Assembly: GCA_007922225.1 (NCBI GenBank)
Contig: ML680053.1
Location: forward strand, 13,771,877 to 13,835,876
Direction of reading: 5' to 3'
Source of the DNA: Emydura subglobosa
Lineage: Eukaryota > Chordata > Testudines > Chelidae
Length of the DNA stretch: 64,000 nt
A model generated the notes under the pieces. That model saw only the letters and a list, made by a program, of their open reading frames with translations, did not search any database and had not been told where the DNA came from. Both the position numbers and the translations under genes were made by a program. Of the stretch, positions 1 to 11,235 are shown one piece after another. Numbering within the stretch: position 1 is the stretch's first letter; each line of letters opens with the position of its first letter.

Positions 1-88
1 ACTCACCCAAGCACGCATAACTGAATCAGTGGCAAAGCCAAGAATAGGCTGAAAGCCCTAACTCCTAGTCTTCTGATCTACCCACTGG
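1..88 (-). repeat. MIR/CORE-SINE fragment, antisense
   Basis: Read on the minus strand, this matches the middle of a MIR-type SINE: a segment about checking for a previous entry (acc. to the usual 'caggagtcctgactcccag' type wording) followed by the CORE region. The plus strand shows the pattern CACCCAAGC..AGTGGCAAAGCCAAGAATAGG..CTAACTCCTAGTCTTCTG..CTACCCACTGG. It is cut by the window start and has no coding content. Confidence 0.55.
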
Positions 89-90
89 TT

Positions 91-1029
91 CATATTCTTC
101 TTTCTTTCCTCCTCCTCCTCCTCCTTTTTCCCCCCTAATTCTTTCTTCTTGATTTACATTTCCATCACTTCGATATCCGGAGGCATTTGTGTGTGACTGT
201 ATCAATCCCAGCATTGCTTATCTTAATGATACTGATATTGGGCATGTTCTATTCTTCAAACTGCTACTCAATAACTGTATGGAAGCACATGAAAGATAGT
301 CTTATACTAACCCTTCAGGGCCCTCCATGTTACCATCTTTTCCCTTTGAACTCACTGAGTGAAACCTTCTGTTTTCCATCAAATAAGCCTTTTTAAAAAA
401 TCCATTCCACTAATTGTCCTTTTAACCAATTTACTGCCTCTGTGGGGAGAAAATACCTTTCTATTGCAATATCAAGAATTTTCTTGAAATCTGGATAAAT
501 TATGTCACTGCTTAGCCCCTGCGTCCTAATTCAGAAATGTTCTTAAAGGGCTCAAGCTACTTCATTTGGCTTCATCTTCTCCTTGAACTCCAGCCTATTC
601 TCCTTGATCATATTAAACATTTCTGAAATGCTGTTTAATTCCCATCTCTTATCAACATTTGCAGTATCTTTCTCACAGGCAGAATTTAGGCTTACAAGAG
701 TTTCAATGTCTGGAGTTAATTTTATAGGTCTCTAATGTCTGGATCTTTTCTGAACCATGGACGCAAAGCATGTGTTCCCTGATGCAACACCTGTCAGAGC
801 CTTTTGGAGGTCTACTGAATATCCTAAATCTTCAATGCAGTGCTTTAAAAAACAACAGGTGCACCATTGCTTCTTTAAAACAGGCTTACACAAGTGGAAG
901 AAGAGAAAAATCTTAGAGAATTATCTACCTCAGGCTTTCTATCCTATACCCTGTTGAAATATTTCCTGGAAAGTAATTTCACTGGGAAAGTGGTTGTGAT
1001 GATTTGAGATTCTATTTGTACCATTTATA
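91..1029. other. Unique sequence, nothing recognised
   Basis: After a (TCC)6 run at 107-124 and a T/C-rich stretch to about 150, I see no recognisable gene, repeat family or regulatory cluster. The short open frames here (69 and 66 codons) have no familiar motif and look like chance. Confidence 0.5.
107..124 (+). repeat. (TCC)6 microsatellite
   Basis: Six perfect TCC units are followed by a T/C-rich tract. Confidence 0.9.
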
Positions 1030-1910
1030 CATTCTGTGTGAGAGTGTGAACTCTATGCATCTTTACCATGCTCCAAACTCCATTTTGAACATACAACCTT
1101 TTGCTTTCTCTGTGATTTGTTTGCTTCCCCACTGGGCTGACATTCCAAAGGCAAAAGAACAAAAGAGGGTCGTTGATTATTAAAATATAATTTCCCTAGA
1201 GCCTAGACAATAGACAGGAGAATGAGTTTAGCAGGGGAGAAGTTGCCAGGGCAACAAAGTCATCTGGCAGGGGGTTATGCTCACACAGGAAGCTGGCAAG
1301 GGTGTCACCTGACATAGGAAGGTTATAAAGATGAAGGTGATGATCTTTCTGGCCGTAACTGGCAATTGCTTCTTTAGTTCAAAAGGAGAGGGAAGCAACC
1401 CAGCACATAGCGGCCTGCATCAGGTAGGGGCCTCTGCCTGCTTTCTTCTGCCTAAATACTCTCAAGAGAAAGATAGCAGATTGGTTAATGGCAAAGGAGA
1501 CAAGCTGACCTAAGCGGAAGCAGACTCCAAGTTCCAGCCGACAAGCCATGCACTTAAGCAGAAGGACCCTGAACTACAGAAGGGGCCCCGGGTAAAGTGC
1601 CTTTCTATATGTAACTGCTGCACCACTATTGTATGCCTCCAGAGTGAGTTACAGTGGCTGGATTGGGATCACCCGTCCGAATCTGTGACACTAGTACCTG
1701 GTCAATTTAATGTTAAGGATGAGCCAGGTAGGCCGTGTTCTAACTGCAGTCGGGAGTAAGTTGCAGCATACCCATTATTCTAGTATGCCCAGACTCGGGG
1801 TTAGGGTTCGTGTGTGGGTTGCACTGCACCAAAGTCTTGTGTACTATTCTCCCAAGATTTTGTACCCAAATACTAATGGCATTATGAGAATTGGCTACTC
1901 ACATGAGATC
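1030..1910 (+). other. Promoter-like segment, possible old LTR
   Basis: This stretch has a TATAAAG box at 1324-1330, a palindromic X-box (1242-1255) about 80 bases upstream, and a purine-rich transcribed-looking part afterwards. It starts near TGTGTGAGAGTGTG, so a TG-initiated LTR in plus orientation is plausible. I recall similar wording in turtle interspersed repeats, but cannot prove copy number here. No matching second LTR, target duplication or clear polyadenylation signal was found. A host promoter or chance are the alternatives. Confidence 0.3.
1242..1255. promoter_or_regulatory. RFX-type X-box palindrome
   Basis: GTTGCCAGGGCAAC is a perfect inverted repeat with 6-base arms and a 2-base spacer. 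It matches the RFX-family X-box (GTTGCC, short spacer, GGCAAC). It lies about 70-80 bases upstream of a TATAAAG box. Binding is inferred from the motif only. Confidence 0.45.
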
Positions 1911-1921
1911 TCCTTATTCAT

Positions 1922-2095
1922 TATTATTAATTTATTTGTATTACTATAGTACCAAGGAACCTGTCATGGACCAAGACCCAGCTGTGCTAGGCTCTCTACA
2001 AACTCAGAACAAATAACATGGCCCCTGCCACAAGGAGTTTACAATCTAAGTATCAGACAGGAGACAACAAGTGATTACAGAGACAAATGGGGGAA
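1922..2095 (-). repeat. MIR/L2-type SINE tail, antisense
   Basis: The minus strand gives the L2-like tail shared by MIR elements. The plus strand shows ATTTGTATTACTATAGTA, then TCATGGACCAAGACCCAGC, GTGCTAGGC, then TTTACAATCTAAG. Many copies of this tail occur in the window. It is non-coding. Confidence 0.7.
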
Positions 2096-2099
2096 CCTA

Positions 2100-3917
2100 A
2101 AGGTATAATATCAACAGCAACTTCTTGTATGAGTTTACCAGTGTCCCAACTAACCCCACTGGGATCCTTTGGAATAAAAGGCATAACTCGTTATATTATT
2201 TACTGCTTTAATCTTCCTTAAACATATTTCCACACTTTTAAAATGTTATCAATACACACTTCCATCCTCATATTCCTCCTCTGATATTGCTGGCTTCCAA
2301 AAAGCCGATTTCTTTCTCCAGATTATTTCATGACTTTCTTATTCACCCACATTGGTCTGATTTTATAGCTACGTTCATTACAAAGACAACTTTTATGTAC
2401 AAAATAATTTGCCTTTGAATTATCTGTCTCTCTCCATTTCTTATCCCATTTCATTGCATTCAATAAATCTGACATCCTCTCAGAGTATAATGTAATTATC
2501 AAAGTTAATGTTTTTCTCAGTTCCACTGTTCTGACTGGATTTTTTCTTGCAATTATTTCATGGTCTAGTTATTCTTTTTGATCAGATGGCCTATTGCCTA
2601 TTCTTGCTTATTTTCTGTAGTCTCTCAACTTTTAAAGCATGCTGTCAATCTATTTCATCCCAAGAAGATAAATCAATATAGTGTTACATGAGCATAATAG
2701 GGATAATGAGGACCTGGGTTAAACATTTTTAAACCACTGAAGTATTTAAAAAAACCTATTTTGTTATTGCATAAAAAAAGTACAGAATCTTTTCTCAGGA
2801 AATGCAGAGAATTAACCATAAGCAAAAAACACATTTCCTTCAAACTTTTTATTTAGGAAAACAAATCAAGCAAACAGAAAAGATGGAGTAAATAAACAGT
2901 CATATGAGCACAAATCCATCACTCCTAGACCCTGTATACCTCAATAGTGTTGAACTTTATGCCAGTATTCAACTTAGATGAAACTGTCACCTATGCATAG
3001 AGCCATCACTAGTCCTAAGTATCTATTTTATCTTAAGGTTTTGTATTGCCACCATCACTAGAGTATGTCAGTGCCTTCCATGTTTATTAGATTGGCAATA
3101 GCCAAGTTCCTGTTGGACTGCATGGAGTCTCTGGTTCCTCTCCCTTCTCTCATTACAGAAAGTTCTGCTTGGAGTGGAGCTTGTATTTTGGGAGGAAGAT
3201 GCAGGAGTGAGGCAACTATGTAGGAGTAAAGGGAGGATTGTTATCAGTGTGACAAAAATAGGAATTAAGTGGACATAGGCCCTGAGATATCCCTCTTCCC
3301 AGAAATGACTTTCAACCCTACTGTATATCTGTACTTGCCTGATACTTTCAAATTCCCCATCTCTTCCCATATGCATTCCATGTTATGCTGACCCACTCTA
3401 GATATAACAGGCTAAATTATACTCTTAGTTACACTGTTGTAAATCTGAAGTTAGCTCTGTTAGCTAAATGGAGTTACTCTGGATTGACACCAGTTTAAGT
3501 GAGAGCAGAATTTGACCCAAAACATAGCAGAAAATAAGACCACATATTAAATCACATATATGCAGACATCATAACCTAAAGTAATTACACTCTGTATAAT
3601 CAGATTCCAGGATTCTCACGCTGTTTATGTGTCACTCTGAAGCCTAGAATGTCTACTGAGTCAGTGTGAAGCAACTGTAACACCTACAAGAATGGTTGAG
3701 AGCTCTTTTTTATTTTGAATATCACCAGGTTGAATCATCACTGGGATTCATGGTCTGTTACTTTTAAGTTCTCAGCCATTTTTGGTTTTTGACACTTTAT
3801 GAATGACACCTGTACGACAGCATGGGCTTTCACCTTGTAGAGCAATAATCATTTATCAACAAGAACCATTATTCAGCTTCACCAGTTGGTGACACTAGAG
3901 TGCTGTACATTTCAGAT
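2100..3917. other. Mostly unique sequence
   Basis: AT-rich sequence without a supported gene. At 3425-3520 there is a diffuse copy of a dispersed hairpin-type motif (words such as GGAGTTACTCTGGATTGACA and CAGTTTAAGTGAGAGCAGAA) that recurs elsewhere in the window. A 102-codon open frame on the minus strand at 3068-3376 has no recognisable domain and is probably chance. Confidence 0.45.
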
Positions 3918-4100
3918 ACATTTCAGGGGTAAATCCTGACTCCATTGAAGTCAATCTGAGTTTTATAAGAAGCAATATATAAATGCAAACTCTTGAGGGT
4001 GAGATTTGCCCAAGTGCTCAGTGTTAACCTATTTCTACCACCATTGAAGGCAATGGTAAAACTCCCACTGATTTCAGTGGGAGCAGAATTAGGCCAATGC
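3918..4100. repeat. Dispersed ATTGAAGTCAAT-type hairpin repeat
   Basis: This segment has two back-to-back motifs built on near-palindromic words: CTCCATTGAAGTCAAT, then ACTCCCACTGATTTCAGTGG followed by AGCAGAATTAGGCC. The same vocabulary recurs near 26150, 33890 and 56400. I treat it as an unclassified non-coding dispersed repeat. Confidence 0.45.
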
Positions 4101-4105
4101 TGAGT

Positions 4106-6243
4106 ACTCATAGACTCACAGAATTTAAGACTAGACAGGACCATTATGATCAACTAGCCTGACCTCCGGCACATCACAGGCCACGGAACCTCATCCCCAC
4201 TCTCCTATAATAGACCCATAACCTCTGGCTGAGTTATTAAAGTCCTCAAATCATGGTTTAAAGACTTCAAGTTACAGATAACCAACATTTACTCTAATAT
4301 GAAGTAGCAAGTAGCCTGTGTCCCATGATGCTGTGGACAGAAAAAACCAAAAACAAATACAAGGAGTCTGCCAATTTGACCTGTGGGAAAATTCCTTCGT
4401 GACCTCAAATATGGTGATCAGTTAGATGCTGAGCATGTCAGTAAGAATCATCAGCCAGACACCTAGGAAAGAATTATCTACAGTAACTCAGAGGCCTGAT
4501 CATCTAGTGGTCCTTTTCTAGCTGCTGGAGATATTTGCTACCTGAAGCAGCAGATGGGCCACATGCGATTGTAGGCAATCTCATACCATCCCCACCATAA
4601 ATTTATCAAGCTCAGTCTTTAAACCAGTTAGGTTTTTTGCCCTTACAGTTCCCCTTGGAAGGCTGCTCTAGAACTTCATTTCTCTGATGGTTGGAAACCT
4701 TCATCTAATTTCAAGTTTAAACTTGTTGATGGACAGTTTATATCCATTCAATTTTATGCCAACATTGGCCCTTAACTTAAATAACTCCTCTCCCTCCCTG
4801 GTGTTTATCTCCTTGATGTATTTATAGAGAGCAATCATATTTCCCCCCAGCCTTCATTTTGGTTAGGCTAAACAAGCCAAGCTCCTTAAGTCTTCTCTTC
4901 CAAGGTAGGTTCTCCATTCCTCTGATCATCCTAGTAGCCCTGGTCTGCACCCATTCCACTTTAAATTCATATTTATTTAACAAGAAAGACCAGAATTGCA
5001 CATGGTATTTCAGATGAGGTTTCAACAGTGCTTTGTATAATGGTATTAACTTTTCCCTATTACTACTGGAAATACCTCACCTGATGCATTCTAGTGTTCA
5101 CAGCCATATCACATTAATGGCTCATCATCATCCTGTGATGGACCAATACACCCAGGTCTTTCTCTTCTGATATATCCCCAGCTTATAGCACAAATTCTTG
5201 TTGTTATTCCCTAAACGCATGACTTTGCACTATTACATTTCACCCCATTACTATTACTCCAGTTTTCAAGGTCATCCAAATCTTCTTGTATACTATTCCA
5301 GTCCCCTTTCATATTGGCAAAAACCTCCCAACTTTGTGTCATCTGCAAATTTTATTAGCGCACACCCACTTTTTGTGCTAAGGTTATTAATGCCAATGTT
5401 AAATAGGAAAATAGGATTGGACCCACGACTGACCACTGATGAACTCCATTAGTAACCTCTCACCAGCCTGACATTTTATCCTTTCAGTGTGACCTGCTGT
5501 AGTCTCCCCTTTAATCAGTTTCTTAACCACTTTTCAATTCTCGTATTAATCCCCATCTTCTCTAATTTAACCAGTATTTTTCCATTTGGAACTGTATCAA
5601 ATGCCTTACTACAATCCAGATAGATTAGATCTACTGCATTTCCTTTGTATAGAAAATTGGTTATCTATTCAAAGAAGAAGATCAGGTTGGTCTGGCACGA
5701 TCTACCTTTTGTAAAACCATGCTGTATTTTATCCCAATTACTGTTAACATCTATGTCGTTAACTACTTTCTCTTTCAAAATTTGTTAGGAGACTTGCATG
5801 CAATTGAGGTCAAAATAACAGGCCTGTAGTTTCTCCAGTTACTTCTTTTCCTTTTCTTAAAAATAGGTACTATATTAGCAATTCTCCAGTCCTAGTTTAC
5901 AAACACCAAGTTTATGGCTTCATTAAAAGTCCTTGCTATAGGGCTTGCAATTTCATGTACCAGTTCCTTATCCGGGCCCCCCAATTTGGTCCTATTCAGC
6001 TGTTTGAATTTGACTTCAACCTCGGATGTGGTCATTTCTACTTCCATAACCCCCTTCCCATTAGCCACTGTGCGACTGCCAATACACTGCTCATTACCCA
6101 TATTAAAAACTGAGGCAAACTAACTGTCTACGTGTTGGGCAATTCCTACTTTATCTTTAATCTCTACCCCATCCTTGGTGTAGTTAGGGCAACGCCGCCG
6201 TGTCCATGTAGATATTGTGTCCCTTACATTGGCTGTCTTGTCC
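4106..6243 (-). mobile_element. CR1 LINE, 5'-truncated, antisense
   Basis: On the minus strand this reads as a diverged CR1 retrotransposon, from a point upstream of the reverse transcriptase (about 6240) down to the natural 3' end at about 4106, where the tail resembles TTCTATGAGTCTATGA. The RT core is visible: a GNYRPV-like segment near 5830, the catalytic FADD box at 5338-5349 (in KFADDTKL), and the C-terminal RATRMIRGMENLP-like region at 4822-5025. Many stops and frameshifts make it inactive. The 5' part, including the endonuclease, is missing, as is usual for CR1 copies primed from the target site. The GC-rich MITE at 6244-6757 abuts the 5' end. Confidence 0.85.
4822..6101 (-). pseudogene. 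CR1 reverse transcriptase remnant
   Basis: This is the coding remains of CR1 ORF2. Open pieces survive at 5892-6101 (containing KLGGPDKELVHEIASPIART, equivalent to the segment just before the RT fingers) and at 4822-5025 (MKPHLKYHVQFW, RATRMIRGMENLP, KELGLFSL). The FADD catalytic box at 5338-5349 is intact, but reading frames switch several times between these pieces. The family normally encodes an APE endonuclease plus RT used for target-primed reverse transcription. No functional protein can come from this copy. Confidence 0.8.
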
Positions 6244-6757
6244 ATTTCACAGAAGGAGCTGTGAAATTGACAAGAAAGCTGGGCAGCTAGAGCCCAACTG
6301 CCTCCCCACCCCACTCCCCTGGAGAGCAGGATGGCCAGACCCCACTTCTGGCTGGGAGCTGGAAGGAGAAGCCTGGGGGGCCCCACCCTGCCAGGAGCGG
6401 GGCATCCTTGTCAATTTCATGGCTCCATAAGCTGTGCAATTGACAAGGCTGCAGGGCTCCTGGTGGGGAGTAGCAGGGATGAGAAACCGGGACAGCTGGA
6501 TCCCACTCCCCAGAGGCAAGAAGCCTTGGGAGGCTTCCTCTGCTCCCGCTGGGGAACATGGATAGGAGGAGGTGGGAGCACTGGGAGCCTGTGAGACAGC
6601 TGGGTTCCTGACAGGGAACCGCCAGCAGTATTGAGTGCCCAGGCTCTCAGCTCTAAACACTGCCCCTCTTAGGTCTGTGGATGTACTCCTGGTGATTACT
6701 GCGGTGGCTTTAAGTTGACCTAATATAGGTTGATACATTTCTAGTGTAGACATACCC
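6244..6757. mobile_element. GC-rich MITE with GTCTACACT-type end
   Basis: The right end reads inward as GGGTATGTCTACACTAG, followed outside by TTA (6758-6760), which fits the 3-base target preference of Harbinger elements. TATGTCTACACT is identical to the left end of the full Harbinger at 16457. The interior is GC-rich and holds two hairpins: ATTTCACAG/CTGTGAAAT (6244-6267) and CTTGTCAATT/AATTGACAAG (6408-6448). No intact left end is seen; it may be truncated where it meets the CR1. A 189-codon minus-strand open frame crossing it is compositional and not a gene. Confidence 0.55.
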
Positions 6758-6759
6758 TT

Positions 6760-7739
6760 AGACAAATTTCTGTTGTGCACATAGATCACGTTCTCCCAGT
6801 TTGTACATGCCTCCAATTATCATTTTGACTCTGCCCAGTTACTTTCAATTGCACGTGCTGCAGCCACAATAAGAGGTTCCATTGCGGGCCATAGTTCCTG
6901 CTGTTAATGTCCACAGAAGTCTCAAAATGAATCTGTCATTTTATCCAAGGCCCCAGGTTTATCATAATCCCCCAGCCGTTCTCATCAGTTTGAACTGATG
7001 GCATTGCAGCTAGTGAGAATTTGCTAATCAAAATTATTGAGATGGCAACGTGCAAAGAATTGACAGAATAGACATATTTTAATTTTTCACCATCAGATGA
7101 CTGAGCCCGCAGGGGGTTGACTTCCATGGATTCCCATGTGCCTCGCAGGACCAGGCTTCCTGTATAACATAAAATAAATTAAACACAGACTCTGACCCTG
7201 ATAAATGACACAGATAAAATGTGGCATATATCAAGGACTGAAAATCCCAGCGTCCTCAGTGGAGAAATCCCTGCCTCTCAGCCCCTTGAGAGGATCGCTT
7301 GCAGTGGCGTGCTGTGATGGTTTTTATAAGGCATACAACACCAGACTCACATTCCTTAGGCAGTCCAAGGTATGTCCTCCATGTGGTGTGACCTCACACA
7401 GTGCATGCGAGGTCACACTGTGCAGAGGATGCCATTTTGCATCCTTTGTTGACCCTGAACAGAATCTTCCCACACACCAAATCCCATCAAGCATTCAGGG
7501 CATGCATTGTGTATATATAGACAGCACACTACTGATAGTTTGGTTTGGTCAACAGTTCCATCCTTCCAGCTTTAGCTACTGCAATGCTCTACTAGCCATC
7601 TTAGAGTTTTATACGGCCATCCGTCACCATAGCATCTGAGCCCTTCCATGTAGCTTCAACAGCAATAGCTAAGTTGCTAGTGGACTTCATGGATCCTCTG
7701 GTAATCTCTGTTTGAGATATGGGGTTTTTTGTTTGGTTT
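6760..7739. other. Unique sequence with a small hairpin
   Basis: No gene is supported. TGTGACCTC (7387-7395) and GAGGTCACA (7409-7417) form a perfect 9-base stem with a 13-base loop. TATATATA lies near 7511. A 144-codon open frame at 7205-7639 lacks recognisable motifs. Confidence 0.4.
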
Positions 7740-8010
7740 GACATACTGACATACTCCCCCTGCCTATGGGATATGACACATTTGCAACCATTGCCATAGA
7801 TAGATGAAGAGGTAAATTACAAAGCCTATGCTAGTTTTTTTTTTAAATGGAAGAATATCCCCCCATTAGTAATACTGGTGGAGCTCCACCAGTGGCAAGA
7901 GTGCTTGATCTAGCATAGGGAAGGCATTTTTCCAGACACACTGGTGCTTGCCAATGTTGTCATTGCTATGTCACAGAGCCCAGCTCTAAGCGGGTTTAAA
8001 CATGGTTACA
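7740..8010. mobile_element. Foldback element around a 20-bp palindrome
   Basis: The centre, 7874-7893, is the perfect palindrome ACTGGTGGAGCTCCACCAGT. Further out, CCTATGCTAG (7825-7834) pairs perfectly with CTAGCATAGG (7910-7919). Beyond these, weaker complementarity continues (TGCAACCATTGCCA on the left against TGACAACATTGGCA on the reverse of the right). This is the layout of a degenerate foldback or MITE whose arms have collected small insertions. It codes for nothing, and the ends and target duplication are not defined. Confidence 0.45.
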
Positions 8011-8819
8011 GTTCCAGCAGCTGCGTATCTGCATTAGCACTCCCAGAAGTGGAGTTCCAACAATGTTAGCAGTGCTGGAATATAGACTTCAAGGGGAAAA
8101 AGGCTTCTGTTGTCAGTGTGGCTTATGTCCTCACTTCTCTTGGTTTCTAATAGCAGGAAATGGTTATCAGTGTGGTGTGGACCATTGGTTTGTCAATATT
8201 CTATCAAAGCAATGGTGAGAAATTTATCAGGTGAAAAAAAAAAAAAGCTTAGGATAGCCACAGCCCTGGTGACCTTGTTATGCCCCTGACTCCCTTGATT
8301 TTCCTGGCATACAGAAACCCTGTCAGTTTCTGCTTCCTCTCCCTTTCCTTCCGGTTATGTGGTGACAGCAAGATGGGACCTCAGGAGTCAAGGGCAGAGC
8401 AATGCAAGAGCCCGTGTGCCACCTCTTCACTAGGTCACTGATTATTTCTGCATCTGGGCCCCTTCAAATCCTAGGGATCCAGTGACCTTGCTTCGACTCA
8501 CCCCTCTTACCAAAGGAATAGGTGCAGCCCTGCACAGTGCAGGGGATGTTTGCAATAGGGGTGGCTGAAGAAATTTGGAAAAAGTAAAAATTCTACTTAA
8601 ATACTCTCAAACCTTCACCTACTTCTAGAACCAAACTCATATTATCACCTCTACCCCCCCCCCCCCACACACACACACACTTTTTTTAAGGTTCTGAAAT
8701 ATTCGCACAGATACATTTTATTCATTTCTTTTTTCTGTCCGTGGTCTGAAATATAAATGACAGAACCCGAGCAGCCCTCTCCGCATCCCCCTCCAGAAGG
8801 ATCCGTCTGTTCCCAGGAT
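8011..8819. other. Unique sequence with low-complexity tracts
   Basis: An A-rich run lies near 8233-8246, and C13 followed by (AC)n at 8654-8680. No gene or repeat family was recognised. Confidence 0.45.
8654..8687 (+). repeat. C13-(AC)7-T7 low-complexity tract
   Basis: Thirteen C are followed by seven AC units and seven T. This is a likely slippage-prone site. Confidence 0.9.
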
Positions 8820-9075
8820 GACCATGAGAGGCAACATGACCTAGTGGTGTTGACTGAGACCTGGGTTCTATTCTCAGCTCTGCCACTGACCTCTTGGGCC
8901 ACCTTAGATATGCCATTTTTGCCTCTCTTTTTCCTCTCTCCCTTTCTCAGTTTAGACTGTAAACCCTTTGGCACAGGGTCTGTCTTTCACTATGTGTTTG
9001 TGCAATGCCTAGCAGAGTGAGGCACCAATCTCAGAGAGAACCTCTCGGTGTTACAATAATATATATAAATAAATG
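8820..9075 (+). repeat. Near full-length MIR-type SINE
   Basis: This is one of the best preserved SINEs in the window. It has a tRNA-like head with an A-box-like CCTAGTGGTGTTGAC and a B-box-like GGGTTCTATTCTC, a CORE-like middle, and an L2-like tail (GACTGTAAACCCTTTGGCAC, AGGGTCTGTC, TGCAATGCCTAGCA). It ends in ATATAAATAAATG. No coding content. Confidence 0.75.
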
Positions 9076-9747
9076 AAAAGGTAACTAGCCCTGTTATGCA
9101 CCCTCTCTTCCCAGCTGCACTGGGTGGAGCTCAGCGTCACGAATCTGGTCCAATGTCATGGATCCAGACATGACAACACTGAACACCTCTATAAAGGCCT
9201 GCTCCTGTAACAGTCTCTTGGAATCTGAAGATGCTATAACATCCCCAAAGCACTTGGCATCTACAAAGGGAAACAGCCACAACCTGCTGAAAACAGCATG
9301 TTTGGTTTTGCATTCAGTGTGTAAACTGTAAGATGGTTTCAGTCGTATTTCATTACCCATTCAAATGTTTCCTCAGTAGCAGTTTGCAATATCTGCTGCA
9401 CTGTTTGCCTACATGTTTTGCTTGTTAAACTGCTCGTCCCAGGAGCAAACATGAGAGGAACAATGGAGGTGATGCCATTCAGTAAGGTGTCTCTCCTCCC
9501 CCTGCCTCTCATCATTCCAGTACTGCACCACAGTAAACAGATGTTGCTCCAGTTCTACTGCAAGCATCTTTCTTTAAGGACCTCATCCAAACGCCGCTGA
9601 AATCAATGGAAAACTTCAGAGTTTGGATCCGGCTTTAAGTTCCTTTATGGACCCTAGCAACATTTCTTATATACTTAGGGCCAAACCCTGCATCTTTACT
9701 CAGGCAAAAAACAAATGTACAGTTGGATAAACTGAGGCACGTACATT
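9076..9747. other. Unique sequence, nothing recognised
   Basis: No supported gene, repeat family or regulatory cluster. An 88-codon minus-strand open frame at 9094-9360 has no known motif. Confidence 0.4.
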
Positions 9748-9998
9748 ATTATTTATTATTTGCACTGCTATAATGCCCAGGAGCCCCAGTCATGGACCAG
9801 GACCCAATGTACAAACATGGGAAAAAAAGGTAGCCCTTCCTGCAGGGCATGCTGGGCAGATCTTCATCTGGTGTGCATCATTATAGCGCCATCAAAATCA
9901 ATAGAGCAATACTGATCTTCACCAGCTGGGAATCTGGCCCAGGAGGTGCTTTGCTCAAGGTCACAGGGCCAGGAAGGAACCCCTCAGTCATAGTTTTC
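9748..9998 (-). repeat. MIR-type SINE, antisense, degraded
   Basis: The L2-like tail appears in reverse (ATTATTTATTATTTGCACTG, CCCAGTCATGGACCAGGACC). About 130 bases on is a CORE-like word (TTTGCTCAAGGTCACAGGGC). The middle is altered. Confidence 0.55.
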
Positions 9999-10213
9999 AG
10001 TCCTGCTCACTAATCGACAAATTTGGACAACAGGTTTTATTCAGCAATGGCTTGTTTTTCTAGCTGCTTTCCCCAACCTGGTTCAATAGCTTAGGATCTG
10101 CAGGTTTACTGTTTTGGTCCTAACCAGAAGAAAAATACTGAATTGTTCTTAAAAATCCTCAGTCCAGATTGACCCACCTGGAAAAACCTGCATAGGAGAT
10201 AATAAACTTCATG

Positions 10214-10286
10214 GAGCCAGATCCTCAGTTGGTGTAAATGGGCAAAACCAAGGGAGCTGATTTACACTAGCTGAAGATCTAGCCCC
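10214..10286. repeat. Dispersed hairpin repeat, copy 1
   Basis: The left arm reads GCCAGATCCTCAGTTGGTGT, and the right arm reads TTTACACTAGCTGAAGATCT followed by AGCCCC. They are imperfect reverse complements around a loop of about 20 bases. The same palindrome occurs at least five more times in the window. Confidence 0.6.
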
Positions 10287-10289
10287 ATC

Positions 10290-11027
10290 TGAGGGGAACC
10301 TTTGAAGGGTTTTCACTTGATCATTCAAGCAGGGGAGGGATGGCAAGTTTGTCCCCGTATGAAAGGAGTGTAAGGGACTTGATGCCCAGAGTCAGCAGGT
10401 CTCTCCTGATCTGCATGGCCTCTGTAGTTCCTGTCTCTCTCTATTAGCTCAGTTCTAATGTTGTGATGCTGACAAGGCTTCGCTTGCCCAGGAGCTGCCC
10501 TTTATCGCTACCATCAACGTGGAGAAAAAGCTTAAATCACCACAGCGTTTTGGTTTTCAAACTGAAATCTGGCTATTTCCCCCACTCGTTTATTAGCGCT
10601 GAGCAAATCTTAGCAAATTATTTCATTTGAAACATTGTGTGAAATGCATTGAATAAGTCCTGCAATGAATATTCACAAATCATTAGCTCCATAATCTGGG
10701 TGTATAAGGGGAAGAGAGAAGGGGGAAATCAGTGTCATGTGTTGAAGAAATTATGCAACAAATACCATTCAAGCAGGTCTATTTTTAATAGCACTCCAGG
10801 GCTCACTTGTGGCAATGAGCCACCATCTAACAGCAGGAGGCAGTAAGGCAGGTAACTCACCCAAAGTGGCATTCTATTTCAGGTTGCACTTTCAGCCTGG
10901 GGGAGCAGGGCCACAGCACCAGCCCTCTCTACCCTCTTCAAGGAGGCAGTGATACCAGACATAAGTAAATAAGTAAGATAGTTAAGGAAACCTGCACTTT
11001 GTGCACTGTAGTAATAGTGCTTTGATG
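10290..11027. other. Unique sequence
   Basis: No gene supported. GCAGGAGGCAG near 10831 weakly resembles a CTCF core, with two mismatches. Confidence 0.35.
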
Positions 11028-11235
11028 ATTTGTATTGAGGTAACATCTAGGAGGCCCTATCATGCACCAGGGGCCCACTGTGCTAGGCGCTGTACAAGCA
11101 CAGAACAAAAAGTCATTCTCTGCCTAAAGAATTATAATCTAAGTATAAAACAAAACTGATGGATACCGACAGACAGAGGAGCACAAGGAAACAATGAGGC
11201 AGCATTGGTCAGCATAATAGGCAGTGATCACAGCT
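11028..11235 (-). repeat. MIR/L2-type SINE tail, antisense
   Basis: The plus strand shows TGCACCAGGGGCCCACTGTG, CTAGGCGCTGTACAAGC and AATTATAATCTAAG, the reverse of the common L2-like tail. It then runs into a degraded body. Confidence 0.7.

Noticed and set aside
6247..6816. 189-codon minus-strand open frame
   Set aside because: It overlaps a GC-rich MITE, has no domain or start context, and open frames exist in several frames there; composition explains it.
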